DNA of 64,000 nt from Apteryx mantelli (lineage: Eukaryota > Chordata > Aves > Apterygiformes > Apterygidae): positions 89,088,007 through 89,152,006 of the forward strand of contig NC_089978.1 in NCBI RefSeq assembly GCF_036417845.1, read 5' to 3'. The notes under the pieces were generated by a model, which saw nothing but the letters and a program-made list of their open reading frames with translations, did no database searches and was not told where the DNA came from. Both the position numbers and the translations under genes were made by a program. Positions within the stretch are counted from its first letter, which is position 1, and every line of letters starts with the position of its first letter. Shown here in pieces: positions 53,392 to 64,000 of the stretch.

Positions 53392-56160
53392 GACATACTT
53401 TTTCTAGAAAAGCTGGAACACTTTCACTGTCCTTCAGCCTGGAGCACTTTCCAAATGGTTTGCCAGCTATTTCATATGGGGTTTGGATGGAAATGCTAGC
53501 ACATTGCTCTGGCATTGTTACTAGTGCCAGTATGATCCTGTTGTTTGAGTGAGATCTTGGTCAGAGGCACTTCTGAGTAATTCAGTGCAGGTTGCATTTA
53601 AATATTAGGTTTGTTCCTGTGTTCATTCAGTGTTTTATGAATATTCGACCGTGTCTGTGCATGGCCTCGTTACATGTCATATTGGGCTATCAAGGGGTAC
53701 TGTTGGCAGTTCGGCAGGTACGTGATACGTGCCACACTTACTGATAGAAGAGCTGCTGGAGTTATGACAGCAAGGCAACCAAATCCTAGCACACTCATCA
53801 GAAATGTTTCAAATGCAACATTAAAATTCTGTTACTGATCAACAGTACCAGAAGTTGATTCATATGTGCTCCACGCATCTTTTCAAATACTGCCAGAAAC
53901 AGACCCTTGCAGCTGGGGCCTGCGGCTGTTTGTGGTTTAGCTCTAATTCCATAGTTCCTTACGCTCTGGAGTAAACCAAGACAAGTTACAGATTACAGCC
54001 AGGCCCTCCTAACCAGAGGGAAGGACATATCTATTATTCTGCTGCGTAAGTAAGCCCGCAAACCCAAGCTGAGAAAAGTCATACTGTTGCTGGCAGCTGA
54101 TATGTGTTTTTCTTGCCAGAAGGTTTGTGCAGTGCTTGGGGTTGATTCTCCGGAGGAATCCTGTAGTTGGAGCTTTCTGGTTCTTGTTGGGATATCTCCA
54201 TGCTCCCATAGCCGTCACCTTCACTTTAGCTAAGGTTCCTGTTTGGGAGGGGGAATTGAACTGTCTGCCCTTCCCTCTTCTCTGTTTCCCCATATCCCTT
54301 CTTTCCTGGCAAGTCTTCCCAACAAGAGACTGGAAATAACTCAAGTTGCTGCTTCACACTGTTGAAAGCTATTTTTTGTTCCTACTTTCCTAGGGAGCAA
54401 AACTTATAAAGTATGGAGAAATTTGGATAAGAAGGATATAATCATTTAATGTTGCTCAATTAGGGGATATAAAGCTGATGAACAGTATGCGCAGGATGAA
54501 TAACTGTTCAGTGTTTGCACTGTCACTGGTTCAGTACTGACATGGATGGAAAACTGTCACCCAACTGCTCACAAATGCTTGTCAAAGGCTTCCTTTTGAA
54601 ATTTGCTCTGGCCAATGAAAAGTTGATTAAGTAGTATGATCACAGCATGTCTGTGCATTTTTTGTGTCAACACCCTGGCCTCCTGGCAGCTCCTTCAAGG
54701 CTTCTTCTGGTGATTTCTGACCCAAAGACTCACGTGAACAAATACATTCTCAAATCTGAGTTGGCGACAGAGAGTCCTGCCAGGGACCATTTATAACTAG
54801 GGCTCATGCCCTCAGAGATGTGCATGAATGAGAGCTCTTGTACTACTTGGAAGGTAGGTGGTCCTCCCCTTCCCCTGGCATTGTCATTTCCCTCTTCTTC
54901 CTCAGCTGATGAAAGTCAAAGACCGTGGGTTAAACACAAGGCAAGTAGGTAGGTGAAGAGAAATGAATGTTCTTCCCCCTCCCTGTGCCTAGCAGAGATG
55001 AGAATACTTTTCTGGATCTTGCTGGTGAGAAGAGACAGGGATGGGCAGTGCAGACCCCAGCCAGGCTGTAGAGGGGGTGGCAGAAATTAGGAGTTTTGGA
55101 GGCTTCAAAATATAAGTCTTCTTGTGGATGGAGTGGATTTTACCTTTATGGCCATCTGGGATCTAGGAAATTTTGTGCGCCTCTTAGCTTGTTTTGCAGA
55201 GATGAATAATTCAGCCTCCAAACTGATTACTCTGCCATCACATTCACCTTAAGATGTATCTCTTGCTTCCCTCTGCTTGTGCAATTTTTCATCAGGATGG
55301 GTGGAGGCAGAGATAAGAACTAATAAATTAGTATAACTCAGGCACGTGAACTGTTGTCAGGAACACAGGCATGCCACCCTGCATCTTCACGTTTTACAAT
55401 GAGAGTCCGGCTCCGGAGTAACTGAGAGCTCCCCAGAGGGCTGCATGTCACAGTCATCTCAGAGAATTCATTTTGAAATGGTAAATTTTGCCATGGAATT
55501 AATGAGGGAACCTCTCCACCTGGAGAGAGGATCATCAAGTCTGAGCCTGAAACTGAGAAATCCATATAGATAAGACTTTCTTTTTTTTTTCAACTTGAAG
55601 TGCCAAATAAAGATACTTTCTGCTGTGTTCGTAGTAGTACTTGACTTGGAAGCATAGGATCCTCTCCTAAGATTCACCGCCTATCAGTAAGGACTAAAAT
55701 ATCTTGCCAGAGAAGAAGAAAAAAAATTTAGCTCTTAAAACAGCACTATTCTGTAGGTTGTGCTAATTACTGCTTTGTGGTGTGTGATTGTGATTTTTGG
55801 CACACAGTGTCACATACCAAATTCCCAGAATAAAATGTTACATGATATTGTAAGAACTCTTAGGAAGCTTTAAAAAGGGATTTGTCTACTAAGCAGATAT
55901 CTCTTGTGGTGAAGCCAAATGATGCAGCAGGAATGGTTTAAGAAAAGGAACTGTAGTCAGCAAATAATCAGTCTCTTGAAATAAGTGCAAGGGAAAAGGA
56001 ACACCTTCCATCAGTCTCATGTTTGTAAAAGTTGTCAGAAATCCTGCTTTGATTGTAAAGGGTTTACAGCTATATGTTTGAATAGCTAAAACATCTGTTC
56101 AGCAATATTGTGAAATCCTGAACTCTTGATAAATGGGACTGCTAAGTGATTGGTTCATAG

Positions 56161-56463
56161 AGACTTTATAGGCAGCAAGAGCTGTAAATAGTGGTCACTG
56201 CTTGCCTTTCCTAGTCTTGGTCAGAGGATAACTCAAAACACAGCTAGTATTTAATATATGACTATGATTTTCCTTTGAGAGCAAGAAAGCAGGAGAGCAG
56301 GAAGTGTCTAGGAAGTGGTTCATGACAGAAACCTGAAGTTGTAAATAAAAGAGAGAAGGAAGAGAGCTCATGGATGCGGTTTGTGAATAGTTGAAATACT
56401 GATACAACAGCAGCAAAGGGAAACCAGACTTCTTCGAGACTGAGCACATCCTAACCCATCCCC
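56161..56463 (+). promoter_or_regulatory. PHEX: Putative PHEX proximal promoter and 5' UTR
   Basis: Lies directly upstream of the PHEX start codon. There is no CpG island, in keeping with a tissue-restricted gene. A TATA-like TTTATA is at 56165-56170. The TSS cannot be read from sequence. Two short upstream reading frames (56322-56336 and 56370-56390) would lie in the leader if transcription starts near the TATA-like site. AAGTGGTT (reverse of AACCACTT) near 56313 resembles a Runx site, but a match this short is weak evidence. Confidence 0.4.
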
Positions 56464-56575
56464 ATGGAAGGAGAGACGGTACCAGATCCCAGGAGAAGAG
56501 CCAACAAAGCCACATGGATTGCCCTCGGCGTGTTTGTGACCGGCACTGTTGTGCTTGGCACCGTGCTTTTCTTGG
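56464..56575 (+). CDS. PHEX: PHEX coding exon 1 (tail and membrane anchor)
   Basis: The ATG at 56464 starts [20 protein letters not shown] and continues [17 protein letters not shown] plus one base of Val; the donor is GTAAGT-like (GTAAG). The start is chosen by alignment with human MEAETG. Its context has C at -3 and G at +4, so it is not a strong Kozak site. Confidence 0.95.
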
Positions 56576-59500
56576 GTAAGTGAAAAGTTCTAGGCTAACA
56601 TGAATGTAAATCTCTTGAGCCAGTCCGCTTTGCTGCTGAAGTTTGTGCTGTATGACTTACCTCTACGTGTTTTGGTGAAAACCTCCATCTCTTCTCCTTT
56701 TTTCCTGTTTTATTTTTACCCTGAAGTGGAAATGTGCCAGTGAAGAGATTTGTTATGAGAATGTTATAGCTACAAAGTGAGCTCACGTAACTTTGAACGC
56801 TGAATTTAAATTTGTGTGCTCAGTTGAATGTGTTCTAGCTAGAATCGGGTTCTTTCATAGAACAGGGAGATTATGTGTATCAATAATGCTGATTAACTTG
56901 CAGGTTGTGACCAATGTGGACTAATATTCTTCAGTTTCTGAAAATCAGTCTGCATACATGCAGACAATCAGCATACATTTAACAGAATCTTTTAGGTTAT
57001 CCCTCATTTGGTTTTCATTAGGGTTTGACTAAAATTCCTGTAGAAGGCTTCAATAATGCCTATGCTTGCACATTTTTTAGCTCCTTCTGTTTTTCTAGGG
57101 TGAATTGCAAAGTCGTCTTTGCAAATATCGTAAAAAGTGCATCTGGAATGAAATTAAACTCTTTTGATAAGATTTATTAGCTGTAACTGGGCAAAATGGA
57201 GAAGGAAATAGTTTTTCCTCTTCAGGGTTTGGAATCATTTATAGATTGACTTTTTTGGAGTATCACATGGAATCACCTCTAAAACAATGTGGAATAGTAT
57301 ATCTGTATCCAGAAAACACCAGCTAACGAACTGAAACAGTATTGTAAATGCTTGCAGAGGCAGATCCTCTTTTGGAATAATTCAGCCAAACTTTTAATTT
57401 CTGTTGATCAACACTAATTTCTGTGAACTTGAGGTATAGCCTGTAAGAATCTCTTTTGCTTCCCTCAGGTCTTTTATGATCTTTTTTGAAAGCTATGGTT
57501 TGTTTATAGTCAAAACAAAGAAAACGATGCTAGGTTTTTCTATAGCATGCTTAAAGCAACAGGCTCCCCTTTTTAGTACTTTTCTATTCTAAAGCAAATT
57601 CTACAAACATTTGCACACTTGTCTATGTGATAAATCACTTTATAAATGTGAACAGAATTTGATCCTCTTCTTGGTAGTGCAAACTATTGATTCTACTTTT
57701 TTTATAAATGTTTTCCACTTAAAAAGAATACAGTATCAAACACCATGGATTAATTGAGAGCTTATTTTTTTAGCACTAGATTGTTTATGTATTTATTGCT
57801 TGTAGAAAACCATACAAAATTACCACCATAGCTTGTCAGAGATGAGTTCTTTATCCATAGATCAGACATGAAAATTCAAGCAAATGTATTGATTCTTATA
57901 GATAGTTTTGTAAGTATATTTAGGCCCATTCTGTACCCAGGGATTCATTGTAAAATTTTCCATTGGCATAACTGCAAAGAAAATAAAAATGCTGGCCTTG
58001 GGTCAACCAAAATGTTTTTAGAATTTGTTTGGAATTCGTCAGAGTTTCAACTGAAAGAATAAAGGAAAAAATTGTTTCATTTTAACATTTTGTCAATGAA
58101 ATGTTCTAGTGTTTCCGTTTCAGTGTTTTGACACTGTATTTTATGTGTAAATTTACTTGAATTTAATTCTTTTTTAGTTTTGTAAAACTGTAGACAATGC
58201 AACCATTTAATTTGGGGTCTTATGGAGCATTTTAGGCACCTCAAGATGACCTTTTTTCTTCATTTTTCATTTAAGGCAAAATTTTTCATTTCTGGTAGAC
58301 CTGAAACAACTTCCCTTCAGTTTTTCAGTCTGAGAAGTTAAACCATAGCCTTCTCCTCCTCTAGTTTGCTTCTACAGCTCTATGAAGAATCTGGAAGAAT
58401 CATGTATTTCTATTTAGTGTTGCTTGTGTTGTTGGTACCAAAGCATAGCTTGGGGTTCTCAGACACTTCTTTGCAATTTCCTGGATGTCTGTAGCACCTG
58501 TGTACAGACGGGCCGGTGCTTCACTAAGTGCTTTCCCACTAAGCCCAAGTCTCCTTGGAAGCAGCAGGGCTGTGGTGGAAGCAGGAGCTCGGGCTGGCTG
58601 GGTCTTCCAGGCATGCAGCAGCCATCGGAGAAAGCACTGGCCCTGCTGTATAGTCACCAAGTAGCAGAGATGTGGCCTTTGTGACAGTTCATGAAGAATT
58701 GTTCTGCATGTTTGGAAATCCCAGGCAAATAGAGGTTTTCTCTAAATTCCCCCTTCCCTAGGCAAGATGAAAAAAAAAAGGAAAAAACATCCCGCCTGCC
58801 CTAAACAAGATTAGGGTGGAAAAAGTAGACATGGCCAGGTAATACCCATCAGGGCTGCTGATGGGCGAGGCAGCTAGGGCAGTCTGCCTCGAGGCTTGGC
58901 AATAGTAAGGCAGCTAAAGAGATCTCCTGGCTTCCATGATGCAGTTGTGGGCATCCCTGGGGGCCAGCACAAGTGGTATGACATGGAGAACAGTGGCCTT
59001 CAGCAGAGCCGGTCCTCTTCCAGAGGGGCAGGGGTTTGGCCCAAGGCCTCCTGCCTAGCTGCAGTCATACTGGCAGCTGGGAGCTAGCAGGCGCATAACT
59101 GGGAATCCTGGCTGTCGTCTTCCTGGGTGGGTGCTGGACTAGGAGCACGTCTACTCTGGGAGTCCCCGAGGCGTTGTGGCGAGACCCTGTCTTGAGAGCT
59201 CAGGGCCAGCTTGTAAAGAAGAGCCCTGAAACCCCATGGGCGGTGGCAGGGCAGAATTTCCTGACTCAGACCCGTCTCTTGCTCAGTAGACAGGGTCAGA
59301 GCGAAAGGAAGCAGTTCACTGTCTGATCCCTTCCAGGCAAAAAGTCAGGCAGCTTTAAAACATATTTCAGTAACCTCTCCTCCTGCTTTGGTAGTCCTTT
59401 GAACTTTGTAAGAATGTCCACATTATTTGTGTCTGGATATTTCTATTTGTTTTCTCCTTTCAGATTTTTTTTTTTTACCTTATTATCATGTTCATTTGCT

Positions 59501-62500
59501 TAAACATCTGGAAATAAGCTTATAAAGCAGATGCTGAGAACCTGGGACACGGAGTGTTAGAGCCACTGCTGTAGGTAATAATGTAGTGATGAATTCTGGT
59601 AGCAAAAAAAGGCAAGAGAACAAAACCAGGCAAAAATTTTCAATCAAAAGTAGCTTTTTAATTTAAAGTGTTTTTGTTAAAGATTATCATTTTAATTGGC
59701 TCCTAATGAGAAAGATCTAAATGGAACAAAACATTTGAGATGCTATTTTCTTTATTTTCAAGTATCAAAACTGGGAGGACCGTTTTAGATTTCTTTTTTT
59801 TCCTTCTCTGATTCTTTTAAGTTTTCCCTCATTTTCCATCAAGTACAGTAGAATTAAATAGTATCTGGCATTTTCTCTTCTTTTTGTTTTTTTTGTTAAG
59901 AAAAAATCTAGCAAACTTTCAAGATCTGGGCAAGTTTTAAAAGGCTAGCTTAAAGGAGGGCAAAGGTGAGCCTCCCTGAAGAATGGGAAGGAGTGCAACA
60001 CTTTGAACCATGTGAAATAATAAGGGATAATATTCCTATTATTTATTTATTTTTTCCAGAGTTGTACTTGCACTTCCTTATATTTCCTGCTGTTCTTCCA
60101 TATTTCAGTTCCCATTTCTATATGCCTAAAATCTATTGACTTTCTTGGCTAATCTACAAAGCTTGTTGAGATTTTATGTTTTCTTGAGTCAATGAAAGCT
60201 TTGGTAAGTTGTCCAGAAATAGTTTTCCATTTTCAGTTTCTAAGAAAGTCTGAGTGAAAGCCAGCCACTTCTGTCATTAATTGTCACTAAAGCTATGAAG
60301 ATGAAAGTATGGGAAGAGATGGAAAACCTTCATGTTCAATTCTAGCATTAGTTTTCTCATAGCAAGATTTCCCCACATTGAAATACATGCTTACGATTGC
60401 ATATCTTCTGTTTCTCTTGACCAATATAAAACTTCAGGAGAAATTGCTTTATAACCACTAGCACTGTTAGAGTTATGATACCTTGAAATATTCTGTTGGT
60501 GTGCTTTTTTATTTATTTTTTTTCCCCACCACAGTCTGAGTTAATATAACGGAAAAAGCAAGGCTTTTCCTTATGTGTGCACATCTACCTCTTGAGACTC
60601 TTTCCCATCCTCATCCCAAGCATCAATTAGCTGCATATTTGCTGCCTGACAGCAGTGTCTGAAATTAGCAATTCCTATGCTTAAGTTTCAGTGGCAGCTG
60701 TAATACACATTTTTAAAAGATGAGCAAAATCAACTGAGAATTCATAGTTCATGTCAGCAAGGTTTTTGGAAGCAAACGAAACTGGCTCCCAAAGGTACTG
60801 CAAAGCACACTGCGGTTTATAAACCACAACTATTATGGTGTCTGTTGCTATCTAGGTTATTTTTAACTGCAATAAGGGTATGTTGCAAGTGGCCTGTTGG
60901 TGTTGGGTCGTGCCCGTTGGGTCAGGCAGTGCCGTGTGCCTGCTAAAGCAGGTACCATCCACCGCAGGGCAATGTGAGCACGGCTGCATACGAGTAGCCA
61001 TAAATACCCTGCAAAAGCCCGCTGGATAGTTGCATGTTAAATTGCCAGCTGCGAAAGATGCCTCTCTGGAGGATGATAATGTCAATGATTAACTGTTTGT
61101 ATTTTGGTGTAGCGTGCACTGTTCTTGAGTAAGGCTGAAGTGTTATTATTCTAGGCACTGTGCAAACGTACAGTGAGAGGTAGCCCTTGCTCCATACTGC
61201 CTACTAAGACAGAAGCAGGAGAGGAGGAAACAGGCACAGTAGGGGGAAATGATTTGCTAGGAGCTAATGATTTGCTAGGAGCTGCAGTATTTACTTAGTA
61301 CATATTCTAACTTTTTAAAATTACTATAGTCAGAGATGCATTAGGGTCAGATCTTGCACTGACATTTGAATGATCAAATACACAATCTTTGACTTGAACC
61401 AGGAATGATCAGTTCATTACAAATGATCTCATTATGGCTTTCCATTTTGCAGTTAGCCAAGGCCTTATAAAGTTTCATCAGAAGCAACAGTACTGTTTGA
61501 CTTCAGAATGCATTGAAGCTGGTAAGCAACATTTTTCTCCCCTCTGATATAGAGTAATTGCAGCATGTTAATGAGATATTGACACCTTTTTAATTGTGCC
61601 ATCATTCCTTTTAGTCATAAAACCTCATTAATAATAGAAACAAAGAATGAGATTTTTTTGGAAAAGATCAGTATTTAGGTTACTGCAGATCTGTTTCTTT
61701 TCTACAATTCAGCTTCATGTTCTGACGTGTTTTAGCTCGATGCTACCCAGGTTAACTTGAAAAGCTTCCTAAAGGTGTGGACTTATTTTTGTTGGTTTTT
61801 TGTTTGTTATGTTTTTTTTATAGGAGACCAAATGTTGGGTGACTCAACCTTAAGGTGTATTTTGCTGTTTCCTCTTCAGTAGTCAGAAAAGTAGCAAGCC
61901 AATAAATTGTTACACACAGAGATGCTTTAGGGCCAGATCTTGCATAGACTTAAAAAAACATAATGTGGTAGCTATGGCTCAAAATCTGGAACTACTTGCA
62001 GACTGGCAGGCTCTTTGCTCCGCACATGGTAATCTTTATAGAGCTGGGACACTTATTAGTATTAAATGGGTGCTACAGGGATCAGGTTTGGTAGGACCTG
62101 AAAGTGACACTTTGCACTGGTCAGTTTTTACAAAGCTTTGCTCTCATTCAATCAATGAGATTTTTATCATTGAATTTAATGAGAGCAAAGATCAAACAAT
62201 AGTTATCACATCTGGAAATCTGACCTAAAATCTGAGCTGTTTTATTAGCTTAGTGCCACCAGGTGGACCTTATGTGAACTTGTAAGAGTATTTTTTTCCA
62301 TTCTGAACCATATTAAACTAATCCTGTAAGGTGTCTGACTTGTGTTTGAAATCCTGATGAGATTCCTTGGGGAATTGTCTGAAAAAATTACAGATCTTGA
62401 CACTTCCATGGTGTTTCCTGTCATTCTGCTTCCACTCTGCACTGCACTGGCAGTGCTCTTGGCCTCTCTGGGCACCACCATCCATGGCTGATTTCTGAAA

Positions 62501-63870
62501 GACTGTGTGTATCTAAGTAAGGTAGGGTGACTCACCAAAACTTTAAAAAGTGTACGGGCTTCATCTTGAGCTTTAAGAGGAAAAAATGTGACTTAAGAGG
62601 TTGAATCTGAATTGTTTTTTTTGTTCTGCACCAAGGCAGACTTGGAGACCTATGTGACTTGACTGTTTTAGCTCAGAGTACAGTGCACAGTTACTCCATG
62701 GTGTCTCAAGACCTGGGACTTGCCTGGCTCAGCAGCTTTTCAGGAGTGATAGAAGAATTCCCAAGTACCAAAATGTCTTCTGCAAAATCAAACTGAGAGT
62801 TCTAACATGAGAGTTAAAATTACAGCCAAGACAGAAAAATCATAGGAGGAGTTATTCTAAGTAAAACTAGTGGATACTAGGAATAGTACCACAAAGTCTA
62901 CAAAACTTACCAGGTTTCCTTCCAGGCCTTTTAATCAATGTTGTTTGGATAACCCTCAGAACATGGGCATGTAGTCAAAAAACGTCAAGTACCCACATAT
63001 CCTTGAAGTGTTACTCTACTTACATAAATTTATGCCACAATTGTTCTACTGAAAGATCGTATGCCTAGGCACTCAAAAGTTATTTTAGCAAGTCTCTGGT
63101 TTGTCATACTGATCTCTCTCTTACCAGTCTCATTTGTAATAGCAGCGGTGTATACAGTCACAAAATTAAGCAGAAAATACTGCGGTTATCTCCTCCAATG
63201 AATGATAGATCAGAATTTGATTTGTTTTCTTGTGCAGCTATTTAGCTAAAGGTCAACAGTGTATAATTACTGGTATGCTAATTACAATCTCTTTGAAAGG
63301 TATTGCTACTAAATTCCTCAGGCAGTTAATTCCATCATGGCAAAATGGAGAACCTATATTTAGGTGTCTGGCTCCAGCACTTCAAATTCTTGTAGTACTA
63401 GATTCATTGGTCATCTCTGTACAGCACTCAAAAAGCATGCATTGCACAGATATTCTGTATTTTTTGTTTCTCATTGGGCACTGTTAGATGTTAGAGAAGC
63501 TGAGTGGTAGTCTTGCTGCTGTTTTAAAAATGACAGAGGCTTGGACTGTACACATCAGTCCTAGAACAGCAAGACTTAGCTTTCAAGTGAGGTCCACATT
63601 ACATTTCAGAAACTGGTAAATGTTAATCCTTTCTGGACTGTTGCGTGACGTAATTCTGTTTAAGTAAAAATATTTCATAAAATTAATGTGATTTTTTTTT
63701 TTAAACAGCTGCTGCCATCTTAAGCAAAATAAATCAATCTGTAGATCCTTGTGAGAACTTTTATCGATTTGCATGTGATGGTTGGATATATAATCACCCT
63801 ATTCCAGAAGACTTGTCAAACTATGGCGTTTATCCTTGGCTGCGGCACAATGTGGACCTCAAACTAAAGG
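56464..63870 (+). CDS. PHEX: PHEX endopeptidase, 3'-incomplete (first three coding exons, joined)
   Basis: PHEX is a type II membrane zinc metallopeptidase of the M13 (neprilysin) family, expressed in osteoblasts, osteocytes and odontoblasts. Its loss causes X-linked hypophosphataemia. Coding parts are 56464-56575, 61453-61521 and 63709-63870, giving 114 codons plus one base. Residues 1-17 form a basic cytosolic tail with PDPRRRANK, about 18-40 a membrane anchor ([20 protein letters not shown]), then a short stalk and the start of the ectodomain. Cys52, Cys57, Cys75 and Cys83 correspond to the conserved ectodomain cysteines. Asn69-Gln-Ser is an N-glycosylation sequon at a position also glycosylatable in human. 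The HExxH and ExxxD zinc motifs lie beyond the right edge. The match to human PHEX through exon 3 ([16 protein letters not shown]) is nearly exact, so identification is very secure. Confidence 0.97.
61248..61283. repeat. Perfect 18-bp tandem duplication
   Basis: AATGATTTGCTAGGAGCT occurs twice head to tail with no mismatch, about 170 bp upstream of PHEX exon 2. The perfect identity suggests a recent event. Confidence 0.95.
61331..61359. repeat. Short dispersed repeat, copy 1
   Basis: CAGAGATGCATTAGGGTCAG and following ATCTTGCA match 61917-61945 with two substitutions in 29 bases. The pair is probably the end of an ancient interspersed repeat. Confidence 0.7.
61453..61521 (+). CDS. PHEX: PHEX coding exon 2 (juxtamembrane stalk)
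   Basis: Two bases complete Val38, then [20 protein letters not shown] and EA follow, with one base of the next Ala. Cys52 and Cys57 match the first two conserved PHEX cysteines. Acceptor CATTTTGCAG, donor GTAAGC. Confidence 0.95.
61917..61945. repeat. Short dispersed repeat, copy 2
   Basis: Partner of 61331-61359, about 190 bp upstream of the hairpin at 62137. The shared GGGYCAGATCTTGCA motif resembles GGGCCAGAT-type ends of old sauropsid repeats as I remember them. Confidence 0.65.
62137..62189. repeat. Near-perfect 53-nt inverted repeat (hairpin)
   Basis: Arms TTTGCTCTCATT (62137-62148) and AATGAGAGCAAA (62178-62189) are exact complements. An inner pair TCAATGA (62152-62158) and TCATTGA (62167-62173) also pairs exactly. 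The unpaired parts are 3-4 bases between arms and an 8-base loop. It may be the core of an old palindromic repeat or a MITE-like remnant; it is also miRNA-precursor-like in shape, though short. Confidence 0.85.
63709..63870 (+). CDS. PHEX: PHEX coding exon 3 (start of M13 ectodomain)
   Basis: Two bases complete Ala, then [40 protein letters not shown] and [13 protein letters not shown] follow, plus one base of the next codon. DPC.NF..FACDGW is the N-terminal signature of M13 peptidases. Asn69 forms an NQS sequon. Acceptor TTTAAACAG, donor GTAAAT. Confidence 0.97.
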
Positions 63871-64000
63871 GTAAATATGTCATTTCTGAAAACATTAAGT
63901 TGGCTTTTGATAGTATCTTGTTAACTGGCTGGTTTGAAATAAATAAGGAGTCCATGCTCCTTTCTGAGTACTGTGTAATAGCCAACAGACCAACTTATTG
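63871..64000 (+). other. PHEX: Start of PHEX intron 3
   Basis: Begins GTAAATATGT. The window ends inside this intron. Confidence 0.9.

Larger units (their letters stand above)
40921..56160. other. SMS-PHEX intergenic region
   Basis: About 15 kb without a gene I can support. Open frames of up to ~150 codons (for example 44853-45308 plus, 48078-48503 minus) overlap open frames on the opposite strand and contain no recognised domain. Contents: a purine-rich stretch (41180-42170), a C15 run (44745-44759), an A18 run (52391-52408), short CA/GT tracts and a 38-base alternating purine-pyrimidine tract (53354-53391). Distal enhancers of PHEX could lie here but cannot be seen directly. Confidence 0.75.
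56576..61452 (+). other. PHEX: PHEX intron 1
   Basis: GT-AG intron of 4.9 kb. A GC-richer block at about 58540-59340 has frames open on both strands without recognisable motifs. A perfect 18-bp tandem duplication is at 61248-61283. An element beginning AGAGATGCATTAGGG (61331) has a partner in intron 2. Nothing else is supported. Confidence 0.9.
61522..63708 (+). other. PHEX: PHEX intron 2
   Basis: GT-AG intron of 2.2 kb with an ATTTTTTTTTTTAAACAG acceptor. It contains the second copy of the GATGC(A/T)TTAGGG(T/C)CAGATCTTGCA element (61917-61945) and the hairpin at 62137-62189. Confidence 0.92.

Noticed and set aside
54009..54344. 111-codon minus-strand frame
   Set aside because: No recognisable domain, partly overlapped by an open frame on the other strand.
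55338..55565. Minus-strand frame with an Ig-like phrase (VKREDAGWHACV)
   Set aside because: It recalls the end of an Ig domain, but the spacing to the preceding cysteine (about 28 residues) is too short, the tryptophan is in the wrong place, and no neighbouring Ig exon is seen. A translated search would settle it.
58400..58684. Two 86-codon frames on opposite strands
   Set aside because: Mirror-image open frames in a GC-richer block of PHEX intron 1; no coding signature.

Overview
This is vertebrate nuclear DNA. It holds parts of two neighbouring plus-strand genes: the 3' two thirds of spermine synthase (SMS) and the first three coding exons of PHEX, the M13-family zinc endopeptidase. SMS followed by PHEX in the same orientation is the order found in amniotes. 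The compact introns, long G/C homopolymers and a class II (ERVK/alpharetrovirus-like) solo LTR with a 6-bp target duplication suggest a sauropsid, most likely a bird. The species cannot be named from the sequence alone.

Layout. 1-12593 is read as an SMS intron: no SMS N-terminal exon or CpG-island promoter was found there. It carries a diverged AT-rich minisatellite (about 1440-2320) whose units contain heat-shock-element-like TTCnnGAA repeats, and a 245-bp diverged direct duplication (5030-5272 and 6175-6420). Nine SMS coding exons lie between 12594 and 38139. They read continuously in frame from a residue equivalent to human 58 to a stop codon. Two of the SMS introns look like minor-spliceosome (U12) introns: an AT-AC intron at 18537-19363 and a GT-AG intron at 34860-38096. 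The 13.5-kb intron 21209-34743 contains an intact-looking 401-bp solo LTR in antisense orientation, and a second local duplication near 26 kb.

38140-56463 is the SMS 3' UTR followed by about 15-18 kb of intergenic DNA with no convincing gene. PHEX begins at the ATG at 56464. Its exon 1 encodes the cytosolic tail and transmembrane anchor, exon 2 (61453-61521) the juxtamembrane stalk, and exon 3 (63709-63870) the start of the M13 ectodomain. The gene continues past the right edge.

Function. SMS makes spermine from spermidine and decarboxylated AdoMet in the cytosol. PHEX is a type II membrane protein of bone and tooth cells, needed for phosphate homeostasis. They are neighbours, not pathway partners. 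In human X-linked disease and in the mouse Gyro deletion both can be lost together. Apart from the exons, the most informative signals are the two U12 introns, the HSE-like minisatellite, the LTR and a small near-perfect hairpin at 62137-62189.
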